From NCBI GenBank assembly GCA_035610365.1, contig CM069436.1, positions 5,508,937 to 5,572,936 of the forward strand: a stretch of DNA of 64,000 bases, given 5' to 3'. Numbering within the stretch: position 1 is the first letter of the stretch; each line of letters starts with the position of its first letter. The translations under genes were made by a program, and so were the position numbers. Positions 31,516-41,156 of the stretch are shown here, piece after piece. The stretch is from Aquatica leii (Eukaryota > Arthropoda > Insecta > Coleoptera > Lampyridae). The notes beneath the pieces were generated by a model. It was not told the origin of the DNA, searched no databases, and saw only the letters and a list, made by a program, of their open reading frames with translations.

Positions 31516-32204
31516 AAATTGGAATAAATATTTCGTTAAATAACTCGAACAAACATCGGTGCACCTATAATGGGACGGATATGTACCAATAATGGACCAC
31601 CTCGACCCATTTTTGGATCCTGTTTAGATATAACATTGTCACATATACAGATCAAATTGGTATTTCATGCCATGCATATTTTAACTTTAAGCACGATTTA
31701 GTATATGCTCCTATATTGGGCCACCCGGCCCAAAATGGGGGACTTGAACATTTTAATGTTCCTAAAATGCACACCCCTTAAAATTAGTTCATATTTCGAT
31801 TTTTGTTAATACATTTACATGACATGACTTAAATTAACCTTATAAGTTAATATAACGTCACATTTTAGTTAAAGTATGCAAAACCAAAGTAAAATAAAAA
31901 TTGACAAATTAACTTACCTGCTTATCCTCAACGTTTAGAAAAACTGATGAACACTGAGCAGCACAAGGACACTTCATAAATGATTTCACTGTTTAAATGA
32001 CTGCAACATAATCATGATGCCACCCTTTTCAGGTACTTTTCTAATGAATAAGCTTACTCATTGTTTATATAACACTTTTCTGCGATGTCAGGAATGCTTG
32101 TTATTAAGATTTTATTTTCAATGACTCATTTTTGGTGCATGGCTCATTTTAGGTGCTTGTACCTTACATTCTCTGGACTCAAACATGAAAATAACATTGG
32201 CTAA

Positions 32205-32478
32205 TTTTATTAGACGCAACATTTAGTTTTGTCAAGAATTTTACGGAACAAGACGCTTCCGGTCGTGCGACAAGCTCGGTTTTGTCTACCATATCTTTTG
32301 GAATTTTGGTCGAGTAAAATTATATAAAGTGCAGTTAATTGAGCGTTGACGGAAATTTTATGGATTTGATTTTTGTCCCCACCAAGTTTTGTTGTAGTTT
32401 CTCTTATATGATTCTCAGCTTGTTTTATGGAGGTTATTATCTGGAACGCTTTATATGGACATAAAGAACACAGATAGT
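32205..32478 (-). other. Unrecognised open stretch of about 90 codons
   Basis: The minus strand is open from about 32478 to a TAA near 32214, with YLCSLCPYKAFQ, then KQAENHIRETTTKLGGD and SVNAQLTALYI. There is no start codon and no splice site that I trust. Composition is protein-like, but I recognise no family. It may be a piece of an element open frame or an exon relic between the pogo element and the gypsy LTR. Confidence 0.25.
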
Positions 32479-32830
32479 GTAACGAATTTATTTAAAATTA
32501 ACTATAAAATGTAAAGATATTTAAGAAAAACAATACAAGTAAATTATATCATTCGTAATTTATAAACACTCCGCGCACTTTTTGTTTATCTAAACTGGAT
32601 TTAATTTTTACTGGCACATGCCGAAACTTATCTTATTTATTTATTTAGACTAACACAATATTCTTCTTCTGACTAAAGTCGATTAGCTTCTGACTGGATT
32701 CGGACACCTTTTATAGTTTAGTTTATCTGCTTTGAGAACATTCCGGTAATTACCTTGAATCATTTTAAATGTTCTCGAAGCTTCTATGCATTGCACTGTC
32801 TACTTAAGACTGTTCTGTCCCAGAACATAA
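32479..32830 (-). repeat. Gypsy C 3' LTR
   Basis: The plus strand begins TGTAACGAATT and shares, in order, ACTGGCACA, TTATCTGCTT, AACATTCCGGTAATTACCT and CTCGAAGCTTCTAT with 40316-40625. On the minus strand it starts near TGTTCTGGGACAGAACA and carries a TATAAAAGG box. Confidence 0.65.
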
Positions 32831-33027
32831 AGTTCGAAAGGGCCATTGCGATAGCGGCAACTTCCTTGAGCATAAAAGTAGCAGTCAATGGACTTTTTCT
32901 AACTCGGTGTTTTACCAGGATGGTAACTGCAGATCAACCCCTAAATGTCGGGTCCCCGGTAGACAACCTCCAACATATTTCGAACTGTCCTCCAATCCAG
33001 TTGATCCAGAAATTGATTTTTCCGGAC

Positions 33028-33752
33028 TTAGTCCACATTGTAGGTCGCATGGCATTCTATTTCGCGACCGAGCATGACACAGGATGATGTTTGGCCTGTG
33101 TGTTCGTCAACAGATGATCGGTATGCCATTAGGAAAAGGTGCAAGTACTGATTCCAATCTCTTTGGTGTTTGGGCACAACTTTGACTACGTACTTTCCCA
33201 TTGTTTGATGCATCCGTTCAACCATGCGATCAGATTGAGGATGGAGAGGCGTCTTCTTAATTTTTTTACTTTGCAACAATCGACAAACTTCTTCGAACAG
33301 CGCAGCGGCTTTAGTCGAAATGTAATTAAAAAGGAACTCCAAACCGGCAGAAATACTTTCACTAAAACGTCTGCGACTGTAGCGGCTTCTTGATTGCGTA
33401 TTTTGTGAAATAATCATTGCCATCAAGATGTATTTGTTTTCCGAATCCCGAATTCTGGGATCGCTTCTGCGATGTCAATCGCCACTCTTTTTAAAGGGCT
33501 TCCCACGTTAAATTGTTTCATTGGCGATTTGGGTTTTTTTGCTAGACCATTTTCTGTTACGCAAAACGCGCACTTTTGGCACCATTTCATGACATTCTCT
33601 TTGCAGTTCACCCAGTAGAATCTTTCTCGAACTTTCTCTAATATCTTTTTCACGCCATAGTGTTCTCCTAATGTACCATCGTACAGATGCTGAACACCTG
33701 ACACTCGATTCCTCGGCACTACTAACTGTAGTCTGTTTTCTCTAGGGATCAC
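33028..33752 (-). pseudogene. Gypsy C integrase
   Basis: The zinc-binding N-terminus GEHYGVKKILEKVRERFYW with WCQKCAFC, then VAIDIAEAIPEFG (first catalytic Asp), in frame 33752-33423. After a break, frame 33426-33028 continues through TPLHPQSDRMVERMHQTMG (catalytic Glu in MVER) and LFLMAYRSSVDEHTGQT. The second Asp block (SDxGxxF) is not readable (SRSRYSRRRFSES in its place). Confidence 0.8.
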
Positions 33753-34119
33753 TTAAGAACACTGTCTTCCACTTTGCGCCCAGTATACTCACTTCTTCCT
33801 AGGTTGGTCGTCGGGCGTTTGCTTTCCAGTTCAGGAGTAATCTTTTTCGGGATCGTTTTCTTGTTCGCGATGCAACTGCTCAGGTTCCCAGTTGTCATCA
33901 ACTACAGCAGTTCTTCGGAGACATTCGATCTTTTCTTCAATGCGCAAACAATCGCTGCAATCTGCCGGGTACGGTCTTCTGGACTAGTAATTCTTTTTCC
34001 ATCAATTCGCCTTCCATTGGTTCAATCGCGCGAATGTAGCCTTCCTGAAACTTTTCATTCATACGTACCGTCACCACACTTTCAGACAGTCTCGTCTTGA
34101 CTCAATAAATTATCCAAAT

Positions 34120-34990
34120 GAAACCCCTACTTCTTTATAACGTTTATTCCCAGGATAACCTCTTCTGTGATGTCGGCTACCAGTACTTGATGGTCGAGTA
34201 CTCTATTTTCCAAATCAATGGCCACTGTTAGTTGTCTGTGAGTAGTTATTTTTTCGCCCGTCCCCGTTCGTGCGGTTAGTGATGTTTGCTTATTATCCAT
34301 TAAGATGCAGGACGAATGATGGCCTTCGTCGCTCCCGTGTCAACCATTAACTATACACTTCGTCCATTGATCTTGCCATTGAGATAAATACTGTACAATT
34401 GCTCCACAGGCGATCTCATTTGAATGGTAATATCCGGGGCATGGCTCGTTGAGGTCGACTTTCGCCTCATTTGATCGACCTGTTTTAGTTTTCCGAACGC
34501 TCTTCTGGTCTTCTTTTGGGACGGCGTTATCGTACGTGACCCATTTCCCCGCAGTTCCAGCACGTCACTTTTCTTCTCCGAGTACTATTTCTTCGAAGCT
34601 TTTCTATATCTGCGCGGGTACCTCTGCAGCGGAGCGTATCTGTCGGTGCGGAACCTGTTTCGGTGCTTCAAACTAAGACGTTGGTTAAAGCGTTACCCAA
34701 CGTCTTAGATCCAACTAACCGTAGAGTCGGCTGCGTTTTGTTGTCTCGGAAACCGTCCACGATGGTTCGAATAAAGCCAATTGCTTCAGGAAGGAATCTG
34801 GTGCTGTAGGATACGCAAGCCGTGTCAATCTGGCATGTCAGTCTCGAACTTTTGCCGACCCGCATCCTGTTTAAGATTAGCATTCCTGTATCTCATTTCT
34901 AAACGTGTAATTAATAGATACTGCTTGCAGTATGTTGACCATCAAAATTTGGAGGTACAATCTTAAACTTGTGAGTGGTTGCTTTTCGAT
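34120..34990 (-). pseudogene. Gypsy C gag end and protease
   Basis: Minus strand: gag fragment 34883-34668 (CQIDTACVSY and following), a CCHC knuckle start CWNCGEMGHVR near 34570, a Lys/Arg-rich linker, then a LMVDTGATKAIIR protease active site near 34350. Stops interrupt both. RT should follow to the left but is absent. Confidence 0.6.
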
Positions 34991-35803
34991 GGTCTTCGCT
35001 CGTGACACTTCCTTCACCGTTTTATTATAACATAAATGGGGTTTTTTCAGTTTTTTTTGTACTCATACAGCCTCGAGAATGGACGTGCTTTTATAGTGGT
35101 AACCCTAGAGTTAGTTATTGGAAGTAAAGTGCGTTTTTTTTAAGAGTTTAAATGTTTATAACTTGCGACACTAGCATGTAGCTAGTCATTACTTTTTGCT
35201 AAACAATTTTTAAAGTAGATTAAGTATTCTTTTTGAGCGTTTTTAAAGTGTTCGTGTATATTTCCGTAAGCTGGTCTGTGGTGATACGTTGAATATTGGT
35301 TTTTGGGGAATAGTGTTTAGTATCGGGGAATAGTGTGTTTCATCAGCTCCCCGGAGACGTTTTCCGTTTTCTTGTAAAACGCCGGGGGGAAGAGTTATAG
35401 CCCTCTTAAGTGTTTATCTGGTTCGGGGTCAAGACCTCAGATACTTCTTTGAGCAGCGTTTTTCTCGGTAGCCAGTTGACCGATAAGTGATCTAAAAACA
35501 CAGCAAGGTAGGAATTTCTATAAGCTTTCCACTGATACCCAACAACGTGGGTTTTATTACACCCTGCATTTGTTATTAATTTACTGTTTACTCAAGTGAT
35601 GACCTTGTAATTTTATCTAATGTTTTTGTTTTGATTGAATACACAATCTAAATCGAATTTTTAACATCGTACGAGGGTCTTGCAATTAATTTCATATAAC
35701 GAATAATGACGAATAAAACCGTTTGAAAGGATAATTAATCTGAGTGCATCACTTTAATCTCGAACGTACCCTCTATTACCTTACCGACATGGAGAGAGCT
35801 TGA

Positions 35804-37260
35804 TTGTCTCCATGTCAGGTGCACACTGCTACATTGAAATCGCCGAACGTAGGCTTTCTTGAATTAGCTTGGGACGAACAAAACTTCTTGTCGGCGGCAA
35901 AGAGAAAAAGGCTAAACGTCTTGTCTCTAACAGGAGAAATGTACACGTATACAACCAAGAGTCTTATGCAAGACAAGCTACTTAAGTTAATTGCTGTTAT
36001 CGGCAAAGAAACAAAGACCTTAAACACCAAAAGGGAGATAAGATAGCGCCTCGAAGCTGCGCAGTCTGGCATGTCAGATTAACACGATGGAAATTAGGGG
36101 CCTAATTAAAGGGGATGCCAGTGAAGGGAAAACAAGCAAGAACAATGAACAGAGAAATAAACTTAGTACGGGTTTTTGTCCGAGATGTCACAATGAAATA
36201 ACGGTTGAAGAAAGAAGGATAGCCGAGTTAGAGGCAATTATTTTGGATGCGTTTTTACTAGAAGACATTATGTCGGTAATAAAAGAGGAATGACCTGAAT
36301 TTTTTTTACAAATCACTAAAACAGGCGAATCAATGACTAAAGACGTACTGTACCTGGTGAATGGCCGTGAAGAAAACCCTAAATCTACATTTAGAGACTG
36401 AGGATCTACAAAAAAGAAATAACGATTGAACCAGGGAAAATTATAACTTCAAAAAGTACTGATACAATCGAAGATGAGCATGGCAATGAAATCAATAATG
36501 TAGTTAAATACATAATGGTGGGAGAAGTGTTAAACAATGATAAGCAATCCTGGGCCAAAACGGTTCACGCAGCATTTACTAAGGCCAGAGACAGGGCACA
36601 GGCGGCAGATGTCACGGAGCTTAAATTGAGAGTTGTGGCAGAAGAGCTGCTACCGGTAAGGTATATTGGAGACTCCCAAGTTAAGTTACATATTGACCAG
36701 GTGAAATTCAACAAAAAAGAGATAACTGAAACGGGAGTACCGAAACGTTCGGGGAAAACGACCGACACGTTGATTTAAAAAAACGACGGCAAACCTACGC
36801 AGACCTATTGAGAGGGGTGGGGCAAGTTACGATAAATTCTCCGCTAAAGGCAGTTAAGAAAACAAAAAATGGGCATTTGTTAATTTCCGCGGAGAACCAT
36901 TAGAAACTATTAACACAAAAGTAGATGCAGAGATTAAGGGGGGCGAATGTTCGATCAAGGGCCCAGGGAGAACACTGCATATACACAATCTCGACTAGGT
37001 CTCCACTAGTATCCACGGTATCATGAAAGTCGGCAGTATTAGAGTCGGGTTAAACACATGTAAAGTAGTAGAAAGGGTCGAGTTAACGAAGTGTAATAAG
37101 TGCTGTGATACGGGCCATATAGCGTCGAAATGTACCGATACGGACAGAAGCAAGCTGTGCCTAAACTGTGGCAAGGAGGGCTACACTAGGTCGGCCTGCG
37201 TTCTGGAGAAATTCTGTGCAATATGCAACTGCGAAGGGCATACCCCATGAACGATGTGGT
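35804..37260 (+). pseudogene. R1-like LINE (plus) ORF1 with three zinc knuckles
   Basis: Broken frames encode a gag-like protein. A middle part (36515-36778) includes KARDRAQAADVTELKLRV. The C-terminal cluster (37080-37250) is CNKCCDTGHIASKC, CLNCGKEGYTRSAC and CAICNCEGHTP. The second knuckle has Tyr in place of His. Three knuckles at the ORF1 end are typical of R1/TRAS elements. Confidence 0.75.
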
Positions 37261-37319
37261 GTCCCAAATTTAAAAGGCAAATTGACAAAAAAGAAACGCG
37301 ATTAAATACCCTCATTAGT

Positions 37320-38290
37320 TGATGGATCATAAAAACAAGTTATAAATTCTTGCAAATTAACGTTGGACGAAGATAGGAAGCTCAGTGCCAATACTATTTA
37401 TAACAGAAAAAATGAAACGAATATAAATATAGCAAGAAAAGCTGGTCTCACAATGGATTCGGAGTTCAGAACGGCCATCTACACGCGACCGGTGACTTTA
37501 ATGTAGAAGCTGCAGAATGGGGATCTAATAAAACAATTAGAAGAGGCGAGTGTTGCTAGACTAGGTGGCAACGGATGATCTGGTAATCCTCAACACCGGT
37601 AACCACCCCACCTACGATGGTGCAGGGAAAAATCATATATAGATATCACCTTGTGTTCAAAAGAAATTGCACAAATGGTTAAGGTATGTACGGTCCTAAG
37701 CGAGGACAATCTAAGCGATCATAATTTCATATTTTTTTAAATAGAGAAGCAGAGAAATAAGGAAGGTAAACAATACAGGCAGCTCCCAGTTAGATGGAAC
37801 ATAATTAAAATAAACAGCACAAAATTAAATGAAACATTGAGTGATGTGATGTCCAATATCGTGACTCCAAACCTTGAGCCAATTACAAGAACAATTAAGA
37901 GCCAGAGGTGGTAGGAGGAACAACTGTATATTGGTGGTCGGAGGACCTTCAAAAATCCGACAAATATGTAACAAAGCTCGCAGGAACGGCTACTTACTTC
38001 ATCCGATGATAAGGCAAAAAATATAGCTTTAGAAGCTAGGAATAATTACAAATCTGCGATTTGCACTGCTAAAAAGAAGGCGTGGAAAGATGTATGTGCA
38101 GAGTTAGACTCAAACCCATGGGGTTTTGCGTATAAAGTCGTATCCAAAAAATTCAAATTAGGTCAGTCCTCCGAATTATAAAGAGGCGAAAGAGACTGTG
38201 GATAAACTTTTTTCTGTACATAATACAATTAAATGTGCTATAGAAGTTACTTCTCTTCTACATCTTTTTTCGAAGGAAGAAATGGAGACG
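37320..38290 (+). pseudogene. R1-like LINE (plus) endonuclease domain
   Basis: FLQINVGR at about 37352 resembles the endonuclease start. GDFNVEAAEWGSN at about 37490 is the catalytic GDFN block. NLSDHNFIFF at about 37705 is the SDH block. Frameshifts and stops lie between them. Confidence 0.75.
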
Positions 38291-38299
38291 TAAGTTAGC

Positions 38300-39930
38300 A
38301 TCTGCGGTAATAGGAGAGCCCCGGGTCCGGATGGTATCCTCATTGAATGCATTAAGATGGCGGCTAGGAACCATCTGGAGGCCTTTCTAGACATGTATAA
38401 TGACCTGTTCCAGGCAGGGATTTTAAAGGAGGCTAATCTAGTCCTAATACCAAAGTTTGGTAAAGGCGACAAGCAGGAGTTATCTTTTCGCCCTATTTGC
38501 TTAATAAATAATATGGCAAAAGTTTATGAGTATCTTATTTTGGACAGACTACATAAAGAAATAATAATACGAGGAGATTTCTCCTCTACGCAATTCGGCT
38601 TTACAAAAGGGAAGTCGACCATAGACGCGGTAGACCGGATTTATAGACTTGCTAAGGATGCTAAGGAAGGTACTTGGAGGACACGCAAGATCGGTACGCT
38701 ACTGTCACTGGACATCCAAAATGCTTTTAACTCGATTCCGTGGGTCTTAGTGATTGATAAGATGAGGAAAGAAGACTTTAACCCACACTTAATCAAAATA
38801 ATTGCCAGCTACCTATCAGACAGGAGTGTAACTTACACCGATACCGGTAATCTCAGATTGCAACACATAGTAACACTCAAGGTTCCATCCTGGGACCTAC
38901 AATCTGGAATCTGTTTTACGATGACCTTCTGTCGGTATCGCTTCCGGTAAAAATCAAACTTACGGCATACGTGGACGACCTCGCGATTTTTGGGCAGAGT
39001 GACACGCCGCAGAAATTAAAGGGTAATATGAATACGGTAGACAAGTGGCTAAGAACCAACAAGTTGAAAGTAGCAAAACGAAAAGACGGTAGCGATCGCA
39101 TTCACGAGAAAAAATTAGAAGCATACAATTTATACATGGGGCTGTACTGGTGAAGGTTAAAGATAAGAAGGAGTATTTGGTAGTTACCTTGGATAAGCAT
39201 CGCAAGTTTGTTCCGCACATTACGAAGGTGATTGAGAGGGCTCTTGCTAGGCTGATGTCTAACGTTAAGGGTTCGCAAAATTCAGTAAGAAGAATCATTA
39301 TGGCGACATTGAACCATTTTATATGCCCGCTCGGTGTGGTATCAAGTATTTAGTATTAATATAATTTAAAACTTGACAGAGAAAACACAAAGAAGAATCG
39401 CTTTGAGAATCATCTCTGGGTATAGGACAGCCTCGCTAGAAGCAGCTAGGTTGTTAGCGGGCACTGTTTCTATAGACCTGATGGCGGAAGAGCGTTATAA
39501 CGCTAAGAATTGTATGAGCTCAGCTTTAAGGAAAGAGATCACTACGCAAAAATGGCAAGAGAGATGGGCGCTGTATCAGAAAGCGGAATGGACTAAGGTA
39601 CTAATCCCTAACTTAACTAAGTGGCAGAAAAGAAAATTTGATAACAGCAACTACCATAGTACTCAAGCGCTTACGGAACATGGGTGCTTCGGTAATTACC
39701 TAAGAAGAAAACTGACGCTTCATGCTTTTTGTGTGTGGAAGAATTTGATGATGCAAACCATACTATCTTAGATTGCAAATTGAGGCACAAGGAAAGAACT
39801 GAGTTAAGGAAGAAATTTCGAATAGATAGAATAGAAACTCCGGATGCGTGGTTAAAGATAAATAATTTTCTCACAGATGGTGGTAGAAAGAAAACTGTTC
39901 ACAACAATTTTTCCGACTTGTCGCTATATT
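38300..39930 (+). pseudogene. R1-like LINE (plus) reverse transcriptase and C-terminal region
   Basis: RT blocks: RAPGPDGILIECIK (38310), LSFRPICLINNMAKVYE, TQFGFTKGKSTIDAV, LLSLDIQNAFNSIPW and, after a frame break, LTAYVDDLAIFG (YVDD at about 38965). The C-terminal region (39373-39932) has a thumb-like REALRIISGYRTAS-type segment and a Cys/His motif (GCFGNYLRRK, CVEEFDDANHTILDC). Several frames are needed, so it is inactive. Confidence 0.8.
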
Positions 39931-40315
39931 AAGTGTTTTGTTCTTAAATATTTTTATCGCTACATGATTTTATCTTTAGTAGTTAAGATACAAATGTAAC
40001 ATTTATGGCTTTTTATTAGTATTTGATTAGTTTCCTACTAAGATTCCTCTTTTCTTGTTTTTCCACATGGTTTTAAAAGAGGTTTACTGAGAGCTTTAAG
40101 GGAAGTTGTGTTAGGCTGCGTTGTTTATCATGGTTATGCAAGGTTTAATAAAGCTGCTCAGTGTCCCACCTTGCATGACTGACCGGACACAGAACCACTT
40201 CAGCCTGTTGTGGCAGGCCAACGCCCTAATTTAAAAAAAAACATGAATCAAAAGTTTAATAAGATATACAGTCAACGCTTTAATATTAAATTACTTGCCG
40301 ACACCTGATACTAAT

Positions 40316-40640
40316 GTAACGAATTTTAAAACTCAATTTGCTTAAAACTATTTACACGTGATTTAGAACTAATGTGTATAAAGGTAACTGATTTTTAATT
40401 AAACTATCTAATAAAATGTAACTATATTTAAGAACAACTTCCAAATAATTTATATATCAAACTGTATTTATTATCACTGGCACACGCAGTAACTTATCAC
40501 ACTTATTTATCTAGACCGACACAGTAATCGACACTTTTTATGTTTTACTTTATCTGCTTCGGTAACATTCCGGTAATTACCTCGAAACATCTTGAATGAT
40601 CTCGAAGCTTCTATACGTTTCAGTGGGACTTGAATTGATA
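40316..40640 (-). repeat. Gypsy C 5' LTR or related LTR
   Basis: Starts TGTAACGAATTTTAAAACTC on the plus strand and matches 32479-32800 in ordered blocks (ACTGGCACACGCAGTAACTT, TTTATCTGCTTCGG, AACATTCCGGTAATTACCTC, CTCGAAGCTTCTATACG). It diverges beyond. The LTR-like sequence at 55560-56037 ends in the same terminal block in the opposite orientation. Confidence 0.6.
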
Positions 40641-41156
40641 TTGTTTAAAAATCATGTGCATTGCACACATCTATTATTAAACAGGTTAGTTTCGGAGCTA
40701 AGTTTTCGTCATTCTCTGACTTTGGGGATGAATTTTGACGTTCTAGCCGAGTTCTGATGATGATGATGACGGCTTTATCTACTTTTTTGTACCTTCATTA
40801 GCACATCATCTTTTCGCGAACATGGTTCCGTAATACAAAAGAATATAATTCCATGTTCAATCCGTTGCCGAACACATTTTGAACACGACCGGATGGTGTC
40901 GTTTCTTGTTTGCTTCTTAAGATGGAACGATACCAAGATGAAGTTTGTGTACTACCGACCTTCATATAAAAAACTTTCGATAACACGTTGCTAAAAATAT
41001 TCGTTTATTAACTTATTGTAATTTGCTAATGCTAGTCTTCATAAAACGATCAAAATTATTTTAATGCAACGGTAAATGTATTTAGGTTTCACTCTGACTT
41101 TTGCATATCACAGCCCAAGAGTCCTGACCTTTGCTTTACTAATGTTATTCTTGCAG
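40640..41156. other. 3' end of the large Ki-67-like intron
   Basis: No gene seen. It contains a short GATGATGATGATGAC run near 40757 and ends in a good acceptor, TTATTCTTGCAG, at 41145-41156. Confidence 0.4.

Larger units (their letters stand above)
24660..32170 (-). mobile_element. Pogo-type DNA transposon, split by a copia element (boundaries tentative)
   Basis: The transposase remnant (31515-29326) lies between AT-rich flanks in which ATGGACC/ATGAGCC-type words recur: left ATGTACCAACAATGGACAC (about 24667) and TCCAATAATGAACCTCC; right ATGTACCAATAATGGACCAC (about 31576), GGGCCACCCGGCCCAAAATG, and at the outer right end, read on the minus strand, GGTACAAGCACCTAAAATGA. The GTACxA starts suggest terminal inverted repeats near 24667 and 32165. 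The copia element (24891-29209) would then sit inside its 3' end. Ends and target duplication are not proven. Confidence 0.45.
35260..40241 (+). mobile_element. R1/TRAS-like LINE, near full length, plus strand
   Basis: A 5' leader (about 35260-35800), ORF1 (35804-37260), ORF2 (about 37320-39930), a 3' UTR and a poly(A) run at 40232-40241 define the element. The 5' end is approximate. Frameshifts and stops break both ORFs. It is oriented opposite to the host gypsy C and in the same direction as the Ki-67-like gene whose intron holds it. Its sequence is clearly different from the R1-like LINE in gypsy A. Confidence 0.75.
32479..40640 (-). mobile_element. Gypsy retrotransposon C (minus strand), split by an R1-like LINE
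   Basis: The LTR at 32479-32830 and a related LTR at 40316-40640 bracket minus-strand gag (34990-34560), protease (34560-34320) and integrase (33752-33028) remnants. RT and RNase H are missing between protease and integrase. A plus-strand LINE (about 35260-40241) lies between gag and the right LTR. I infer it inserted near the 5' end of this gypsy. Minus strand next to the right LTR reads AGTATCAGGTGTCGG, a possible tRNA-Leu-type PBS. All frames are broken. Confidence 0.65.

Noticed and set aside
37737..37952. Minus-strand membrane-like open frame
   Set aside because: It is antisense to the broken endonuclease/RT linker of the plus-strand R1-like LINE.
40757..40775. GATGATGATGATGAC microsatellite
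   Set aside because: Only a few units; ordinary.
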